DNA from: Pyxidicoccus trucidator
Lineage (GTDB): Bacteria; Myxococcota; Myxococcia; Myxococcales; Myxococcaceae
Length of the DNA: 64,000 nucleotides
Assembly: GCF_010894435.1 (NCBI RefSeq)
Contig: NZ_JAAIXZ010000026.1
Location: forward strand, 62,001 to 126,000
Reading direction: 5' to 3'
The position numbers were made by a program, and so were the translations under genes. Position 1 is the first letter of the stretch, and every line of letters begins with the position of its first letter. Below the pieces are notes generated by a model. That model searched no databases and was not told where the DNA came from. It saw nothing but the letters and a program-made list of their open reading frames with translations. Below, one piece after another: positions 9,581-17,905 of this stretch.

Positions 9581-10459
9581 ATGCTGCTCGACGCCCAGAC
9601 GCTGGCCCGCCTCCGGGGAGTGAAGCTGCGCGCCCGCGCGGTGATGGAGGGCGTGCTGTCCGGCCTCCACAAGAGCCCCCATCAGGGGCAGAGCGTGGAG
9701 TTCGCCGAGCACAAGGAGTACGCCCCCGGCGACGAGCTGCGCCACCTGGACTGGAAGGCGTACGGCAAGTTCGACAAGTACTACGTCAAGCGCTACGAGC
9801 ACGAGACGAACCTGCGCGCCGTCATGGTGGTGGATGCCTCCGCCTCCATGGGCTACAGCAGCGGCGCGCTGAGCAAGCTGGAGGTGGCCACCACGCTGGC
9901 GGGCGCGCTCTGCTACCTGCTGGTGCGCCAGCAGGACGCGGCGGGCCTGGCGCTGATGGTGGGCGGAAAGTGGCGGGACGTGCCGCCGCGCGCGTCCGCG
10001 GGCCACCTCAACGTGCTGCTGGAGACGCTGGAGTCCACCCTGCCCAACGGCGCCACGGACCTGGGCAGCGCGGCGGACCACCTCGCGGAGGTGCTGCCCC
10101 GCCGCTCCACCGTCATCGTCCTCACCGACTTGCTGGACGAGAAGCAGGACGCGCTCAAGCGCATCCTCGCGCTGCGGCAGCGGAAGAACGATGTCTCCGT
10201 GTTCCACCTGGTGGACCCGGCGGAGCTGACGTTCCCCTTCGATGACCCCACGCTGTTCCTCGACATGGAGGGCGAGGGCCGCATCGAGGTGAACCCCCGT
10301 GAAATCAAGGAGAGCTACCTGGAGGAGTTCAACGCCTTCCTCGCGAGCGTGAAGGCGGCGTGCGCCGAGGCGGACGTGGACTACGAATTGGTGCGCACCG
10401 ACGAGAAGCTGGACGACGTGCTGCTGCGCTACCTGGCGCGGCGCGGGAGGCGCGGGTGA
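9581..10459 (+). CDS. DUF58 / vWA-domain protein
   Basis: A 292-residue DUF58 protein whose N-terminal signature includes GVLSGLHKSPHQGQSVEF and DELRHLDWKAYGKFDKYYVK, followed by a vWA domain. The MIDAS begins with VVDASASM (Asp85-x-Ser-x-Ser). It starts 14 bp after the MoxR stop, and its stop overlaps the next start by 4 bp, which implies translational coupling. In MoxR operons this protein is thought to be the adaptor between the ATPase and membrane-bound Bat proteins; that is family knowledge, not shown here. Confidence 0.9.
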   Translation: MLLDAQTLARLRGVKLRARAVMEGVLSGLHKSPHQGQSVEFAEHKEYAPGDELRHLDWKAYGKFDKYYVKRYEHETNLRAVMVVDASASMGYSSGALSKLEVATTLAGALCYLLVRQQDAAGLALMVGGKWRDVPPRASAGHLNVLLETLESTLPNGATDLGSAADHLAEVLPRRSTVIVLTDLLDEKQDALKRILALRQRKNDVSVFHLVDPAELTFPFDDPTLFLDMEGEGRIEVNPREIKESYLEEFNAFLASVKAACAEADVDYELVRTDEKLDDVLLRYLARRGRRG

Positions 10460-12555
10460 CGTTCGGCAATCCGTGGATGCTGCTTGGCGCGCTGGGCGCC
10501 CTCATCCCCCTGCTGGTGCACCTGTTCGACCGGCGCCGTCCGCGTCCGCACCCCTTCGGTCCGCTGGCCTTCGTGCTGCGCAGCCAGAAGCGCACCGCCA
10601 GCCGCCTCAAGCTCAAGCGCCTGCTGCTGTACGCGCTGCGCACGCTCATCCTCCTCGCCATTCCGCTGGCGCTGGCCCGGCCGGAGTGGCGCCGCGACAC
10701 GGCCACGGCCCTGGTGGTGAAGGGCCCCGCGGCCACGGCCATCATCCTGGACGCGTCGCTGTCCATGCGCTGGTCGGACGGCACATCGCTCTTCGAGCGC
10801 GGCCGGGACGAGGCGCGCGACGCACTCAAAGACTTGCTCCCCGAGGAGCCCGCCACGGTGCTGGTGTGCACGGAGTCTCCGTCCGCGCCCCCGCCGCCCG
10901 GGTTCGACCGAGGCCGGCTGCGCGGGCTGGTGGACGAGGCGAAGCCGACCTACGGGGCGGCGGACCTGTCGCGCTGCATGGACATGGCGGCGCGGGCGCT
11001 GGAGGAGAACCCCATGCCGGGCAAGCGCCTGGTGGTGGTCTCCGACATGACGGCCGGGGCGTTCCGGCTGGAAGCGCCGCCGCCCACGGTGAAGGGCCCC
11101 ACGGGCGCGCCGGTGAAGCCGGAGGTGGTGCTGCGCGACGCGGCCGAGGGCCGGGACGTGCTGAACAACCACGCCATTGTCGACCTCAAGGTGGAGCCCG
11201 CGCTGCAGGCGGGGCCTCGTGCGTTCCAGTTCACCTTCACGGTGCGCAACTTCGGCGCGGAGGCAGTGAAGGATTTGGAGGCGGCGGTCCGCGTGGGCGA
11301 GACGACGCTGGCCAAGGGCTTCGTGGACGTGCCGGCCGGAGGCACCACGCAGAAGGCGCTGACGGTGCGCTTCCCGCAGGGTGGCACGGTGGTGGGACAG
11401 GTGACGCTGGCGCCGGACGCGCTGGTGGAGGACGACCGACGCGCCTTCGTCCTACCGGTGCCCCGGGCGCTGAAGGCGCTGGTGGTGAACGGCTCTCCGC
11501 ATGCGACGCGCTACCGGGATGAGGCCTTCTTCGTGGACGCGGCGCTCACGGCGCCGGGCTCGCCGGTGGAGGTGGCCACGCGTGACGCGGAGGTGGGGCT
11601 GCGCGAGGACTTCTCCGCGTATGACCTGGTGCTGCTGCTCAACGTGGCGGCGCCGGGTGCGGACGATGCACGGCGGCTGGCGGAGTTCGTGGAGAACGGC
11701 GGCGGCCTCTTCATCAGCATGGGCGACCGGGTGAACACCGAGGAGTACAACGAGCGGCTGAGCGCGGTGCTCCCGCGTCCGCTGCGCCTGGTGCGCACCA
11801 GCGCCGAGCGCGATGACCCGGACGCGGAGACGAAGACGGCGCGGCTGGCGAAGGTGTCGGTGGAGCACGTCCTCTTCTCGCCCTTCACAGGCCGGGCGGA
11901 GGAGGGGCTCATCGGGGCGCGCTTCTTCAAGTACATGCTGCTGGAGGCGGACAACCCGGGCTCACCGGGTGCGAGCCAGGTGCTGGCCACGTACGAGGAC
12001 GGGGCTCCGGCGGTGGCGGTGATGCGCAAGGGCAAGGGGCGCGTGGCGCTGCTGACCAGCACGGTGGACCGCGACTGGAGTGACTTCGCGATTCGCACGT
12101 CCTTCCTGCCGCTGATGCAGCGCTTCGCCGCGTACCTCACGGGCTCGCTGGAGGAGCGCGAGGAGATTCGCGTGCGCGTGGGCGAGGGAGCGACGCTCCG
12201 GCCCGAGGGCACGCAGAAGGTGACGGCGGTGCGGGCACCGGACGGCAGCGAGGTGCCGGTGAAGGAGCAGCCGGACGGCTCGCTGGTGGCGGGCCCGGTG
12301 GCGGAGCCGGGTGCGTACTCGGTGCTGGGCGCGGACGGCAAGGTGGTGCCGGCCCTGTCCTTCGCCGCCTCGCTGGACCCGGTGGAGAGCGATTTGGGCC
12401 GCGTGCCCCAGGATACGCTCACCGCATACTTCGGAGAGGAGACGGTGAAGGCGTCCACGGGGGACTCGGACAAGCCGTCCGTGCCGCTGTGGACATGGCT
12501 GATTCTGGCCGCGTGCCTGGCGTTCTTCTTCGAGGGCACGCTGCTGCGGAAGTAG
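10456..12555 (+). CDS. BatA-like membrane protein with vWA domain
   Basis: From a GTG at 10456, overlapping the DUF58 stop by 4 bp, this encodes 699 residues. The N-terminal BatA signature NPWMLLGALGALIPLLVHLF is the first membrane helix, and a second lies near residues 57-73. A vWA domain with MIDAS AIILDASLSM (Asp99) follows, then a large region with a CARDB-like segment and a glutamine-amidotransferase-like fold. A final helix sits at the extreme C-terminus (about residues 680-696). Frames extending upstream of 10456 run through the DUF58 gene and lack the family N-terminus. It is predicted to be the membrane partner of the MoxR/DUF58 pair. Confidence 0.88.
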   Translation: MTFGNPWMLLGALGALIPLLVHLFDRRRPRPHPFGPLAFVLRSQKRTASRLKLKRLLLYALRTLILLAIPLALARPEWRRDTATALVVKGPAATAIILDASLSMRWSDGTSLFERGRDEARDALKDLLPEEPATVLVCTESPSAPPPPGFDRGRLRGLVDEAKPTYGAADLSRCMDMAARALEENPMPGKRLVVVSDMTAGAFRLEAPPPTVKGPTGAPVKPEVVLRDAAEGRDVLNNHAIVDLKVEPALQAGPRAFQFTFTVRNFGAEAVKDLEAAVRVGETTLAKGFVDVPAGGTTQKALTVRFPQGGTVVGQVTLAPDALVEDDRRAFVLPVPRALKALVVNGSPHATRYRDEAFFVDAALTAPGSPVEVATRDAEVGLREDFSAYDLVLLLNVAAPGADDARRLAEFVENGGGLFISMGDRVNTEEYNERLSAVLPRPLRLVRTSAERDDPDAETKTARLAKVSVEHVLFSPFTGRAEEGLIGARFFKYMLLEADNPGSPGASQVLATYEDGAPAVAVMRKGKGRVALLTSTVDRDWSDFAIRTSFLPLMQRFAAYLTGSLEEREEIRVRVGEGATLRPEGTQKVTAVRAPDGSEVPVKEQPDGSLVAGPVAEPGAYSVLGADGKVVPALSFAASLDPVESDLGRVPQDTLTAYFGEETVKASTGDSDKPSVPLWTWLILAACLAFFFEGTLLRK

Positions 12556-12558
12556 CGG

Positions 12559-12579
12559 GGCTCCCTGACTCGGGGAGCC
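12559..12579. terminator. Bidirectional hairpin terminator
   Basis: A perfect 7-bp stem, GGCTCCC (12559-12565) with GGGAGCC (12573-12579), lies in the 30-bp gap between the convergent BatA-like gene and the SitI6-like gene. Confidence 0.6.
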
Positions 12580-12585
12580 GCTGCT

Positions 12586-13326
12586 TCAGCCGCGTGGGGC
12601 CTTGACCGGTGGCGCTGTCGCCACCTCTGTGAACACCACGTCGCTCACGCCACAGCCCTGCGCGACCTCGACGAATCGCTCGCTCGCGAGGATGTACATG
12701 GAGTTGTCTTCCAAGCGAAACACGTCGAGGTCGGTCGGTAGTGACGCGGCGTCAACCCAAGGGGCGGGGTGCACACGCACATCCTCTCGGCCGCAGAGAG
12801 CACAGGGTGGTGCCGGGTCTGGCAGGTAGCAGTCAGGGTGCAGCCGCCCTCTAGAGTGAAGATGCAGTTCGAAGAGAGCCGGTGTTGGAGGCTTCTTGAA
12901 CACCGGCGACACCGGAACGATGTCCCGCAGCCGCTCTGCCTGGAAGGTCCGCAGTGCGTCCTCCCGGACAAGGAGCCCCCAAAGGAACTCCAGGGTCAGC
13001 GGTCCGAAGCGCCCTCTGGCTGTGCCATGAAGAGGCCCAAACATGGTACCTGGCTGCACCAGTGTACCGGGTGGGCAGATGGTGCTCACCAGCTCCGCGA
13101 GGCGCTTGTACTCGGCAAGCGGCTCAGGGCGGAGCACCTCCAGCGCTCGGCGCTCCGAAAGGCCGCTGACGTCGATGGCCGGATATGACGTAAACCCGCT
13201 CCAGGTAGCGCCACACCCGGGGCAATCCGCAATACCGGGCAGCCCCCAGCGTCGCTGCACACGGCAGGTACCGGTCCAGGTCCGGGGGACCAGGTAGTGT
13301 GGCTCCGAGAGTTTGTAGTAGCGCAC
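12586..13326 (-). CDS. sitI: SitI6-type double-CxxCG immunity protein
   Basis: This 246-residue protein belongs to the Myxococcus paralogous double-CxxCG family. The first zinc-ribbon-like pair is CPGCG at residues 35-39 and the second is CALCG at 175-179. Members are encoded immediately 3' of SitA lipoprotein toxins and protect the producer. Here the GTG start at 13326 follows the toxin stop by one base, so the two genes are almost certainly co-translated. The cysteines probably bind a structural zinc. Cytoplasmic location is expected, since the toxin domain is a predicted nuclease. Pairing with the upstream gene is inferred from position and family. Confidence 0.88.
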   Translation of the reverse strand: MRYYKLSEPHYLVPRTWTGTCRVQRRWGLPGIADCPGCGATWSGFTSYPAIDVSGLSERRALEVLRPEPLAEYKRLAELVSTICPPGTLVQPGTMFGPLHGTARGRFGPLTLEFLWGLLVREDALRTFQAERLRDIVPVSPVFKKPPTPALFELHLHSRGRLHPDCYLPDPAPPCALCGREDVRVHPAPWVDAASLPTDLDVFRLEDNSMYILASERFVEVAQGCGVSDVVFTEVATAPPVKAPRG

Positions 13327-13327
13327 G

Positions 13328-14029
13328 TCAGTATTTGGGGGGTGCGGCTGGAAGTTCGAACCGCTGCCAATAGGTGATGGGCAAGCCCCAGAGATTGTAG
13401 CGCTGGATCATCAGCGACGCCTGGTCGAAGTGCTCCTCCTTCGTTGCAACAAACTGCTTCTCTCGTATCCAGGCCTGCCAGTCCGCATTCCAAGGTCCGC
13501 CCTTCGGGCCGTGGTGGATGCGAGCATGCTCCTTGGTGTCGATGACCAACACCCAGTCATGAATGTTGATGTCCCTGCTCAAGAAGTAGGGCTGGAACGC
13601 TCTGGGAAAGATGTGGTGCCGCTCCTTCGGGCGCTGTCTCCACGCCTCCAGGATGCGCCGGGCCTGCTGCTGGCTGGGTAGCTCCTCCGGCCGGTACCAC
13701 TGGATGATCAGCACCGGCTCCCCGCCGCCGGGCAGGACCTGCGCGTTCCCCCAGTAGCGCTGGCTGTCGGGAGGAGGACGCACGGGCAGGGAGCCGCGCG
13801 TACGCACCACCCGTCCTGGCGTCAGGTCCTCGCAGCGATAGAGGGCGCAGATGTCCCCAACGCACGCAGGTGCGAGGCAGGGGTCCGCCTCAGCGCCCTC
13901 GCAATCGCCTCTGTCACCGACCTCCGCCCAATCGGTGGCCGGGGAATACGCCTGCCCGGCCTCGGGAACCGGCGCGGAGGCGGCACACGCACAGAACAAC
14001 CCGAGGAGTGCCAGCCATCTCACGCGCAT
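13328..14029 (-). CDS. sitA: SitA6-type lipoprotein toxin (HNH-like nuclease)
   Basis: This 233-residue protein has a lipoprotein signal (LLGLFCAC, lipidated Cys probably residue 15), a Cys-rich N-terminal region (DPCLAPACVGDICALYRC) and a C-terminal nuclease-like domain. The domain holds ERHHIFPRAF (His138-His139), INIHDWVLVIDTKEH and ARIHHGPKGGPWN (171-181). SitA toxins of myxobacteria are outer-membrane lipoproteins passed to kin by TraA/B outer membrane exchange. The ATG at 14029 with GGAGAGCAC upstream is chosen because the signal peptide starts there; the frame is open further upstream without support. A dedicated Lnt-like gene ends 57 bp upstream. Confidence 0.87.
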   Translation of the reverse strand: MRVRWLALLGLFCACAASAPVPEAGQAYSPATDWAEVGDRGDCEGAEADPCLAPACVGDICALYRCEDLTPGRVVRTRGSLPVRPPPDSQRYWGNAQVLPGGGEPVLIIQWYRPEELPSQQQARRILEAWRQRPKERHHIFPRAFQPYFLSRDINIHDWVLVIDTKEHARIHHGPKGGPWNADWQAWIREKQFVATKEEHFDQASLMIQRYNLWGLPITYWQRFELPAAPPKY

Positions 14030-14085
14030 GTGCTCTCCAGCAGTGTTACCGCGCCCCCATGATACTGCCGGAGGGCACCGCGGGC

Positions 14086-15486
14086 TCACAGTCCCAGGTT
14101 GCCACCGCGGCTCACCCGGCCGTACGGCGTTGTCACCGGCCGGGGAAGGAGCCCCACCCCCTGGCCTTCCGCCGAGCCCTGCTCTCGCGCATCCACCCAG
14201 CGTCCACCGGAAGCGGGGTCGAAGAAACCGCTGTACCCGCCCGTCACGGAGCGCACGAGCGGGAGCCCGTACTCGAGCGAGCGGGCCATGCCCATCGCCA
14301 GGGTCATGCGATGCATGAGGGCACTTCGGAACCAGCTCTCGTTGCCGATGTTGAGCAGCACCGTGGGCCGCGCGTCTGGCCGGACCAACCCGGTGAAGGC
14401 CACCTCGAAACAGATGAGGGGAATCACGGCCACGCCGTCCACGTCGAGCGGAGGTTGTGGCCCCGTCCCGGCAACCACCTGGCTCTTGAGGGTATTCACG
14501 CCGAGCCACGCGAAGAGCCGCCGGAAGGCCTCCCCGGGCAGGTACTCCGAGAACGGCACGAGCTTCTGTTTGTAATAGACCGGCTCGCCACTCCCCAACT
14601 CGACGAGGGTGTTGTACCTGCCGGCGGGAGCCCGCAGCAGCGCTCCCGCAAAGAGCCTCCGGCCCGCCAGGGACAACAGCTCGCGCAGGGGGCCGATGCT
14701 CGCCTCGCCATCGCGGATGACGGACTCCGGCCAGATGACCCAGTCCGCCTCGGTCCGCCGGGTGGCCATGACGTACCGTGAGAGCAGCTCCAGGTCATCC
14801 CGCTCGCGGTCGCCCGCGCTCGCCTCGTCCAGGGCGACGACAGCCACCCGGACGGGCCTGGCACCCGCGCTCGGGCGGAGGCTCCCCGGAATGAACAGCA
14901 CGGCGCTGAACACCCCCACCGCCAGGAGGAGTTGGGCCCGGGCCCTCGGCAGCCAGCTCCACAGTCCGAGACACGCCGAGAGGTAGAGCAGCAACAGCCC
15001 CGACGCGCGGGCGCCGACGAGGCCCAGCCATGCGCCGAACGGCCCCTGCGCCAACCAGTAGCCGGAATGCAGCCACGGAAAGCCAAGCCAGACATCGTGG
15101 ACGAGCACCTGCATCAGCCACAGCCCGAGGGCCTGCGCATACACCGGCACCGGACGGCGTGACGGCAGGGCCGCCACGAGCCCCCACAGGCCATAGGGCA
15201 ACGCGACCAGCAGCAGGAACCCGCCGAGCACGGCGGCACCGACGAGGCGCTCGCCGGGCGTCAGCACGTAGAGGACATCGACGAGCCAATACAGACTGCT
15301 GGCCGCCAGCAGCAGGCCAAACAGGTAGCCGGCAAGGAACCCGGCACGCGGTGTCCCACTCCGGCCGAGCGCGTGGAAGTAGCACGCGAACCCGGCGACG
15401 AGCCCGAGCAGGTTGGCGGGGAAGAGCAGGATGAGGTGGGCCGAGAGACCCACCAGCAGGGCCCCGAGCGTGGAGACCCGCGCCAC
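14086..15486 (-). CDS. lnt: Apolipoprotein N-acyltransferase (Lnt) paralogue
   Basis: About 466 residues with six or more N-terminal membrane helices and a C-terminal nitrilase-fold domain. The catalytic triad is complete: Glu254 in VIWPESV, Lys308 in YYKQKLVPFSEYLP and Cys359 in PLICFEVAF. Lnt adds the third acyl chain to lipoproteins before Lol sorting to the outer membrane. I chose GTG 15486 (AGGGG upstream) because a start at 15564 would overlap the upstream gene by about 60 bp. The stop is 57 bp before the SitA6-type lipoprotein toxin on the same strand. Whether it is the housekeeping copy or a dedicated one cannot be told from one window. Confidence 0.88.
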   Translation of the reverse strand: MARVSTLGALLVGLSAHLILLFPANLLGLVAGFACYFHALGRSGTPRAGFLAGYLFGLLLAASSLYWLVDVLYVLTPGERLVGAAVLGGFLLLVALPYGLWGLVAALPSRRPVPVYAQALGLWLMQVLVHDVWLGFPWLHSGYWLAQGPFGAWLGLVGARASGLLLLYLSACLGLWSWLPRARAQLLLAVGVFSAVLFIPGSLRPSAGARPVRVAVVALDEASAGDRERDDLELLSRYVMATRRTEADWVIWPESVIRDGEASIGPLRELLSLAGRRLFAGALLRAPAGRYNTLVELGSGEPVYYKQKLVPFSEYLPGEAFRRLFAWLGVNTLKSQVVAGTGPQPPLDVDGVAVIPLICFEVAFTGLVRPDARPTVLLNIGNESWFRSALMHRMTLAMGMARSLEYGLPLVRSVTGGYSGFFDPASGGRWVDAREQGSAEGQGVGLLPRPVTTPYGRVSRGGNLGL

Positions 15487-15500
15487 GGAGCCCCTGACGC

Positions 15501-16673
15501 CTAGCAACCGGGCTTCACCTTCAGCCACCGGCCGTAGTGGTCGGAGTGGGTGTAGAAGGGCCACTTGCGCTGCTGGGTATCGAGCGTCTTCCAGGCGGGC
15601 GCCCAGCCGCTATACGAGATGCTCGCCGCCGGGCAGGTGCCGAACCAGGCGGGCTTGCCGAGCAACACGGTGTCGAAGTCGCCCTTGAGGCCGGTGGCCA
15701 TTCCGTTCGGCCCGGTGTCGGTGGCCGTGCCGGTCCAGTTGGACTTGAAGCCCGCAGTCTCGAAGCCACCCAACACCGCGCCGGCGCCCCGGTAGGCGTA
15801 GGGCTCGAAGAACGCCCCGCTGGCGGAAGCCTGCCCCAGGAGCTGGTTGCCCTTGGAGTTGGCGACGGTGCTGTCGAAGTCGGCGTTGAAGTCGCCCCCG
15901 AAGAGGACGTGCGCGGGAGGGTAGCTGGCCTTGTTGGCCTCCACCGCACCCCGGATGAAGGCCAGGGACTCCTGCATGTTGGAGATGCGGGAGCTGTCCG
16001 AGGCGGCATGTCCGTCGAGGTGGCTGTTCTCGCCGTAGGTCAGGTGGGTGTTGAAGACATAGTAGTAGCGCCCCTCCTTGGCGAAGATGGCCCCCCAGAC
16101 ACCCTTCTCCTTGTGCACGTCGAAGCCCGTCACGTTGGTGAAGGCCTTGAAGCCGAGCTCCTTCACCAGCGAGGTGCCGCTCTTGTAGAACATCACCAGG
16201 CCGCTGCAGTCGTTCTCGATGGCCCCGTCGAGCGAGTCATCGCAGTAGTAGCCGGAGGGGGTCACCATGCCGTAGCCGCGCGCGGCCAGGTCGGCCTTGG
16301 GACCATCCAGGATGATGTCGTCGTAGTCCCAGGCCTCCTGGAACAGGAGGATGTCCGCGCACTTGAACACCTTCCCCAGGCTCTGCTCCATCTCGTCTCC
16401 GAAGTCGGTGACGAACGGGACGTTGTGGAAGATGTTGTAGGACGCCACGGTGAGCGCACCGGCGTCATTGCAGCTCTCGTTGAGCTGCCAGGAGCGGGTG
16501 AGCGAGGGGTTGAAGTAATCCGCTTCGCTCACGGCGTCGAACCACTCCGTGGGACGGTTCGAGTAACGGGCGTCGAAAGACGGCGTGGACTCGGCCAGGG
16601 CGGCTCCGGGGAGGAACAGCCCCAGCAGCACGGGCAGGACGAGGAGTGAGCGGCTGGAATTATGAGCTTCCAT
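15501..16673 (-). CDS. Secreted sphingomyelinase C-like phosphodiesterase
   Basis: This 390-residue protein has a Sec signal peptide ending near LPGAALAES, then an endonuclease/exonuclease/phosphatase-fold domain. Metal and catalytic motifs are visible: ASYNIFHN, LFQEAWDYD (metal-binding Glu), FNTHLTYG, GGDFNADFD and a C-terminal FYTHSDHYGRW. These match bacterial neutral sphingomyelinases (SMase C), which hydrolyse sphingomyelin or related phospholipids outside the cell. ATG 16673 is preferred to 16697 because GGAAGG lies 7 bp before it. It follows the chaperone-like gene by 27 bp, so they are probably co-transcribed. Confidence 0.82.
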   Translation of the reverse strand: MEAHNSSRSLLVLPVLLGLFLPGAALAESTPSFDARYSNRPTEWFDAVSEADYFNPSLTRSWQLNESCNDAGALTVASYNIFHNVPFVTDFGDEMEQSLGKVFKCADILLFQEAWDYDDIILDGPKADLAARGYGMVTPSGYYCDDSLDGAIENDCSGLVMFYKSGTSLVKELGFKAFTNVTGFDVHKEKGVWGAIFAKEGRYYYVFNTHLTYGENSHLDGHAASDSSRISNMQESLAFIRGAVEANKASYPPAHVLFGGDFNADFDSTVANSKGNQLLGQASASGAFFEPYAYRGAGAVLGGFETAGFKSNWTGTATDTGPNGMATGLKGDFDTVLLGKPAWFGTCPAASISYSGWAPAWKTLDTQQRKWPFYTHSDHYGRWLKVKPGC

Positions 16674-16700
16674 CTTGGGCCTTCCGTGACTGGGCATGGG

Positions 16701-17807
16701 CTATTGCAGCTGGTACTTGACGAGTAATTGTTGATCGATGGCGGGCATCCGCTGACGCAGTTGCTCCGGCGTCAGGCCGGAGCGGGTCAGCTGCTCGAGG
16801 AGCCGCGCCCGCTCCTGATTGAAGGCGCTCAGACGCTCGCTCCGCTCCGTCTGCTCCCGCTGATGCTCCAGATACCGCAGGCTGGACTCGGAACCGGCAT
16901 GGCGCTCGTACACGGCTCGCTGCTGCTCCGGACCGAGCGGGCCGGCCGTCTCGCGAATCCGCAGCTCGAGCTTCGCCAGCTCCAGCGGCTCCACCACGGA
17001 CGCGAGCTGCACGCCGTGCTCGCTCTCGAGCCGTTGGAGCCATTCCCGGTAGGCGGCGAGCTTCTGGTCCACCGAGGTATGGGAATTGGTGACGAGACGG
17101 TCCACCTGGTGGGGAAGCTGGAAGAGGTCATCGGAGAGACCGAAGAGCTGCCGTTCGATTGAGGGACCGAGGATGCCGCGGCGCGCCTCACGGAAGCGCT
17201 CGTGGGCGGCGAGGAGCGCTTCGTCCGAAGCGAACGGAAGCTGTCTCACCACGAGCCGCTCATATTCGGCGTCGACCTGCTCCAGCATGCTCCAGAGCCG
17301 CTCCTGGGTGAGGTCGTCGGGGAAGGCGAAGCGCTCCTTCAACCAGGAGAACAAGAGACTCTGGCACGCCGCGGCACCGTCCGGACCCTCGAGCTGGAGC
17401 TGGGCCCGGTAGGGGGCGAGTTCCTCGAGGTTGCGCCGCAAGGCCCCACAGCGCCTGTCGAGAAGGCTCTTCAGGAGACGGCTGGGAGTGAGCGCGAAAT
17501 CCCCTCCCGCGGCGGTGCGCTCGTAGGCAGTGCCCAGCCTCTGTCTGAGCTGAGCCACCAGGAGCCGCGCCTTGATTTCCTCCGCCTCGGGCGCGGTGGC
17601 CTCCGTGGGGCCCCCGGCCGCGGCCGTCTTCCCCTCCTCCCGCGCAACCGGGGAGCGTGCCCGGGCAGAGTGCTCGGAGGCGCTCGCGGCACCGCCCCTC
17701 CCCGCAGGAGACGCGCTGCTCTCGGAGGCCTCGACATACCACCAGGCCGTGAGCCCGAGGAGCGCGGCACACATCAGGACGCCAGTGACTCTCGAAGGGG
17801 CGCTCAT
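16701..17807 (-). CDS. Lipase-specific foldase/chaperone-like protein
   Basis: A 368-residue protein with one N-terminal membrane anchor, an Ala/Pro/Glu-rich linker (about residues 30-75) and a long all-helical domain. The helical region resembles steric lipase chaperones (Lif/LimK): repeated helices such as RFREARRGILG, SIERQLFGLSDD and LEHQREQTERSERLSAFNQER. The Lif signature RxxFDY is not apparent, so family membership is tentative. Its position in a run of secreted hydrolases (lipase-like upstream, sphingomyelinase-like downstream) supports a role as inner-membrane foldase for one of them. The ATG at 17807 has AAGGAGAGCACCC upstream. Confidence 0.55.
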   Translation of the reverse strand: MSAPSRVTGVLMCAALLGLTAWWYVEASESSASPAGRGGAASASEHSARARSPVAREEGKTAAAGGPTEATAPEAEEIKARLLVAQLRQRLGTAYERTAAGGDFALTPSRLLKSLLDRRCGALRRNLEELAPYRAQLQLEGPDGAAACQSLLFSWLKERFAFPDDLTQERLWSMLEQVDAEYERLVVRQLPFASDEALLAAHERFREARRGILGPSIERQLFGLSDDLFQLPHQVDRLVTNSHTSVDQKLAAYREWLQRLESEHGVQLASVVEPLELAKLELRIRETAGPLGPEQQRAVYERHAGSESSLRYLEHQREQTERSERLSAFNQERARLLEQLTRSGLTPEQLRQRMPAIDQQLLVKYQLQ

Positions 17808-17875
17808 GGGTGCTCTCCTTTTCCCACGGACTGTAGCGCTGGAGCATCAGCCCTTGCTGCTGACTGAAAAAAGCA

Positions 17876-17899
17876 CGGGGGCCCGTCACCGGGCCCCCG
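17876..17899 (-). terminator. Rho-independent terminator
   Basis: A perfect 10-bp GC stem (17876-17885 with 17890-17899, loop of 4) is followed on the minus strand by GTGCTTTTTT. It lies just after the stop of the secreted protein gene at 17906 and separates it from the chaperone-like gene. It is the clearest intrinsic terminator in the window. Confidence 0.88.
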
Positions 17900-17905
17900 C
17901 GCCAA

